A DNA stretch of 6,830 nt from Azonexaceae bacterium (GTDB taxonomy: Bacteria; Pseudomonadota; Gammaproteobacteria; Burkholderiales; Rhodocyclaceae): NCBI GenBank assembly GCA_009469685.1, contig SSTA01000044.1, positions 1 to 6,830 of the forward strand, read 5' to 3'. This document shows positions 6,500-6,830 of the stretch, one piece after another. How positions within the stretch are numbered: position 1 is the stretch's first letter; every line of letters begins with the position of its first letter. Under the pieces are notes generated by a model. The model did no database searches, had not been told where the DNA came from, and was given only the letters and a program-made list of their open reading frames with translations. The position numbers and the translations under genes are program-made.

Positions 6500-6830
6500 G
6501 GGTTCAGGTGACCGAAGGTTTGTAGACCGTGGCGTTGCGACACGACCATGGCATGTGGCGAACTATAGGTTGGTTCAGCGCGCCCAGGCAAGGCTGGAGC
6601 GGAGTGTCCCAATACCGGTACGCCGTAGCGAATCCGGGCTATTCCCTTGGACGGTCGGGCAAATGAATGCCACATCTGAAGACAAGAAACGCGCATTGCA
6701 AGCAAGCCCCCCAGCCCGACCCCGCACAACGAGCAGCCGCAGATCCGCCTGACATTCAAGCCGGCGCCCGGCCTTGCCTAGTTCGTTTGTTCAGCTTGCG
6801 CTCAAGGGGCGCCCGGGTCATCATCCCGGC
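6500..6830. other. Upstream region of the caspase gene with no recognisable complete gene
   Basis: The 331 bases upstream of the caspase start hold its promoter and leader, then about 240 bases in which I recognise no gene. In the leader, a 16-codon frame on the - strand (6554-6504) ends 4 bases before the caspase ATG. At the right edge the - strand is open from 6830 to a TGA at 6758-6756: 24 basic residues including APLERKLNKRTRQGR, which could be the tail of a neighbouring gene or a chance frame. An 8-base palindrome TACCGGTA (6613-6620) and a 5-bp stem CCGGG/CCCGG (6813-6829) are present but weak. No RNA gene or terminator is evident. Confidence 0.5.
6562..6591 (-). promoter_or_regulatory. 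Putative sigma70-type promoter of the caspase gene
   Basis: Read on the - strand, TTGCCT (6591-6586) and TATAGT (6567-6562) are separated by 18 bases. They match the -35 and -10 consensus at 4 and 5 of 6 positions. Transcription would begin near 6556-6554, giving a leader of about 55 bases before the ATG at 6499. No other hexamer pair of similar quality was noticed nearer the gene. No operator palindrome overlaps it clearly. Confidence 0.5.

Noticed and set aside
6448..6759. 103-codon frame on the - strand crossing the caspase start
   Set aside because: It begins at a TTG without a ribosome binding site, runs out of frame through the signal peptide region, and has no recognisable features.
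6763..6815. GGCGCCCG occurring twice (6763-6770 and 6808-6815) as a repeat or attachment site
   Set aside because: Eight-base GC-only matches are expected by chance in DNA of this composition, and no integrase or tRNA lies nearby.

Overview
The window is GC-rich with strongly G/C-ending codons. It fits a proteobacterium, most plausibly a respiratory betaproteobacterium (a Rhodocyclales-like lineage is my guess from the formate dehydrogenase-N genes and composition; no marker gene confirms it). No tRNA, rRNA, CRISPR array, transposase or complete mobile element was seen.

Left part, + strand (1-3172): the end of a formate dehydrogenase-N operon. The C-terminal half of the catalytic molybdopterin subunit (fdnG/fdoG type) enters from the left edge. 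It is followed after 11 bases by the four-cluster ferredoxin subunit (fdnH/fdoH type) and then by the diheme cytochrome b subunit (fdnI/fdoI type). Together they would oxidise formate on the periplasmic face of the inner membrane and pass electrons through FeS clusters and hemes b to quinone. The 115-base gap between the beta and gamma genes is unusually structured. It contains a 40-codon reading frame whose start overlaps the beta stop (ATGA) and whose stop overlaps the gamma start (ATGA). It also holds three hairpins, the last of which buries the gamma ribosome binding site in a perfect 9-bp stem. This suggests translational coupling of the gamma subunit, or alternatively insertion of a short palindromic repeat.

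Middle (3173-3466): a convergent intergenic region with no clear terminator. It may contain a decayed coding fragment, since both strands can be read as protein-like.

Right part, - strand (6499 down to 3467): one large gene for a 1010-residue exported caspase-like protease. In order it has a signal peptide, a long WD40-like beta-propeller region, the GYYDAS-type segment seen in bacterial WD40-caspases, a proline-rich linker, an Ig-like beta domain and a C-terminal peptidase C14 domain with an intact His-Cys dyad (H846, C895). After signal removal, C895 is the only cysteine left. The gene appears to be transcribed alone from a recognisable sigma70-type promoter at about 6562-6591. It lacks a good Shine-Dalgarno sequence and has a 16-codon upstream ORF ending 4 bases before its start. 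The remaining 6600-6830 stretch has no recognisable gene. The caspase gene and the formate dehydrogenase operon converge and need not be functionally linked.
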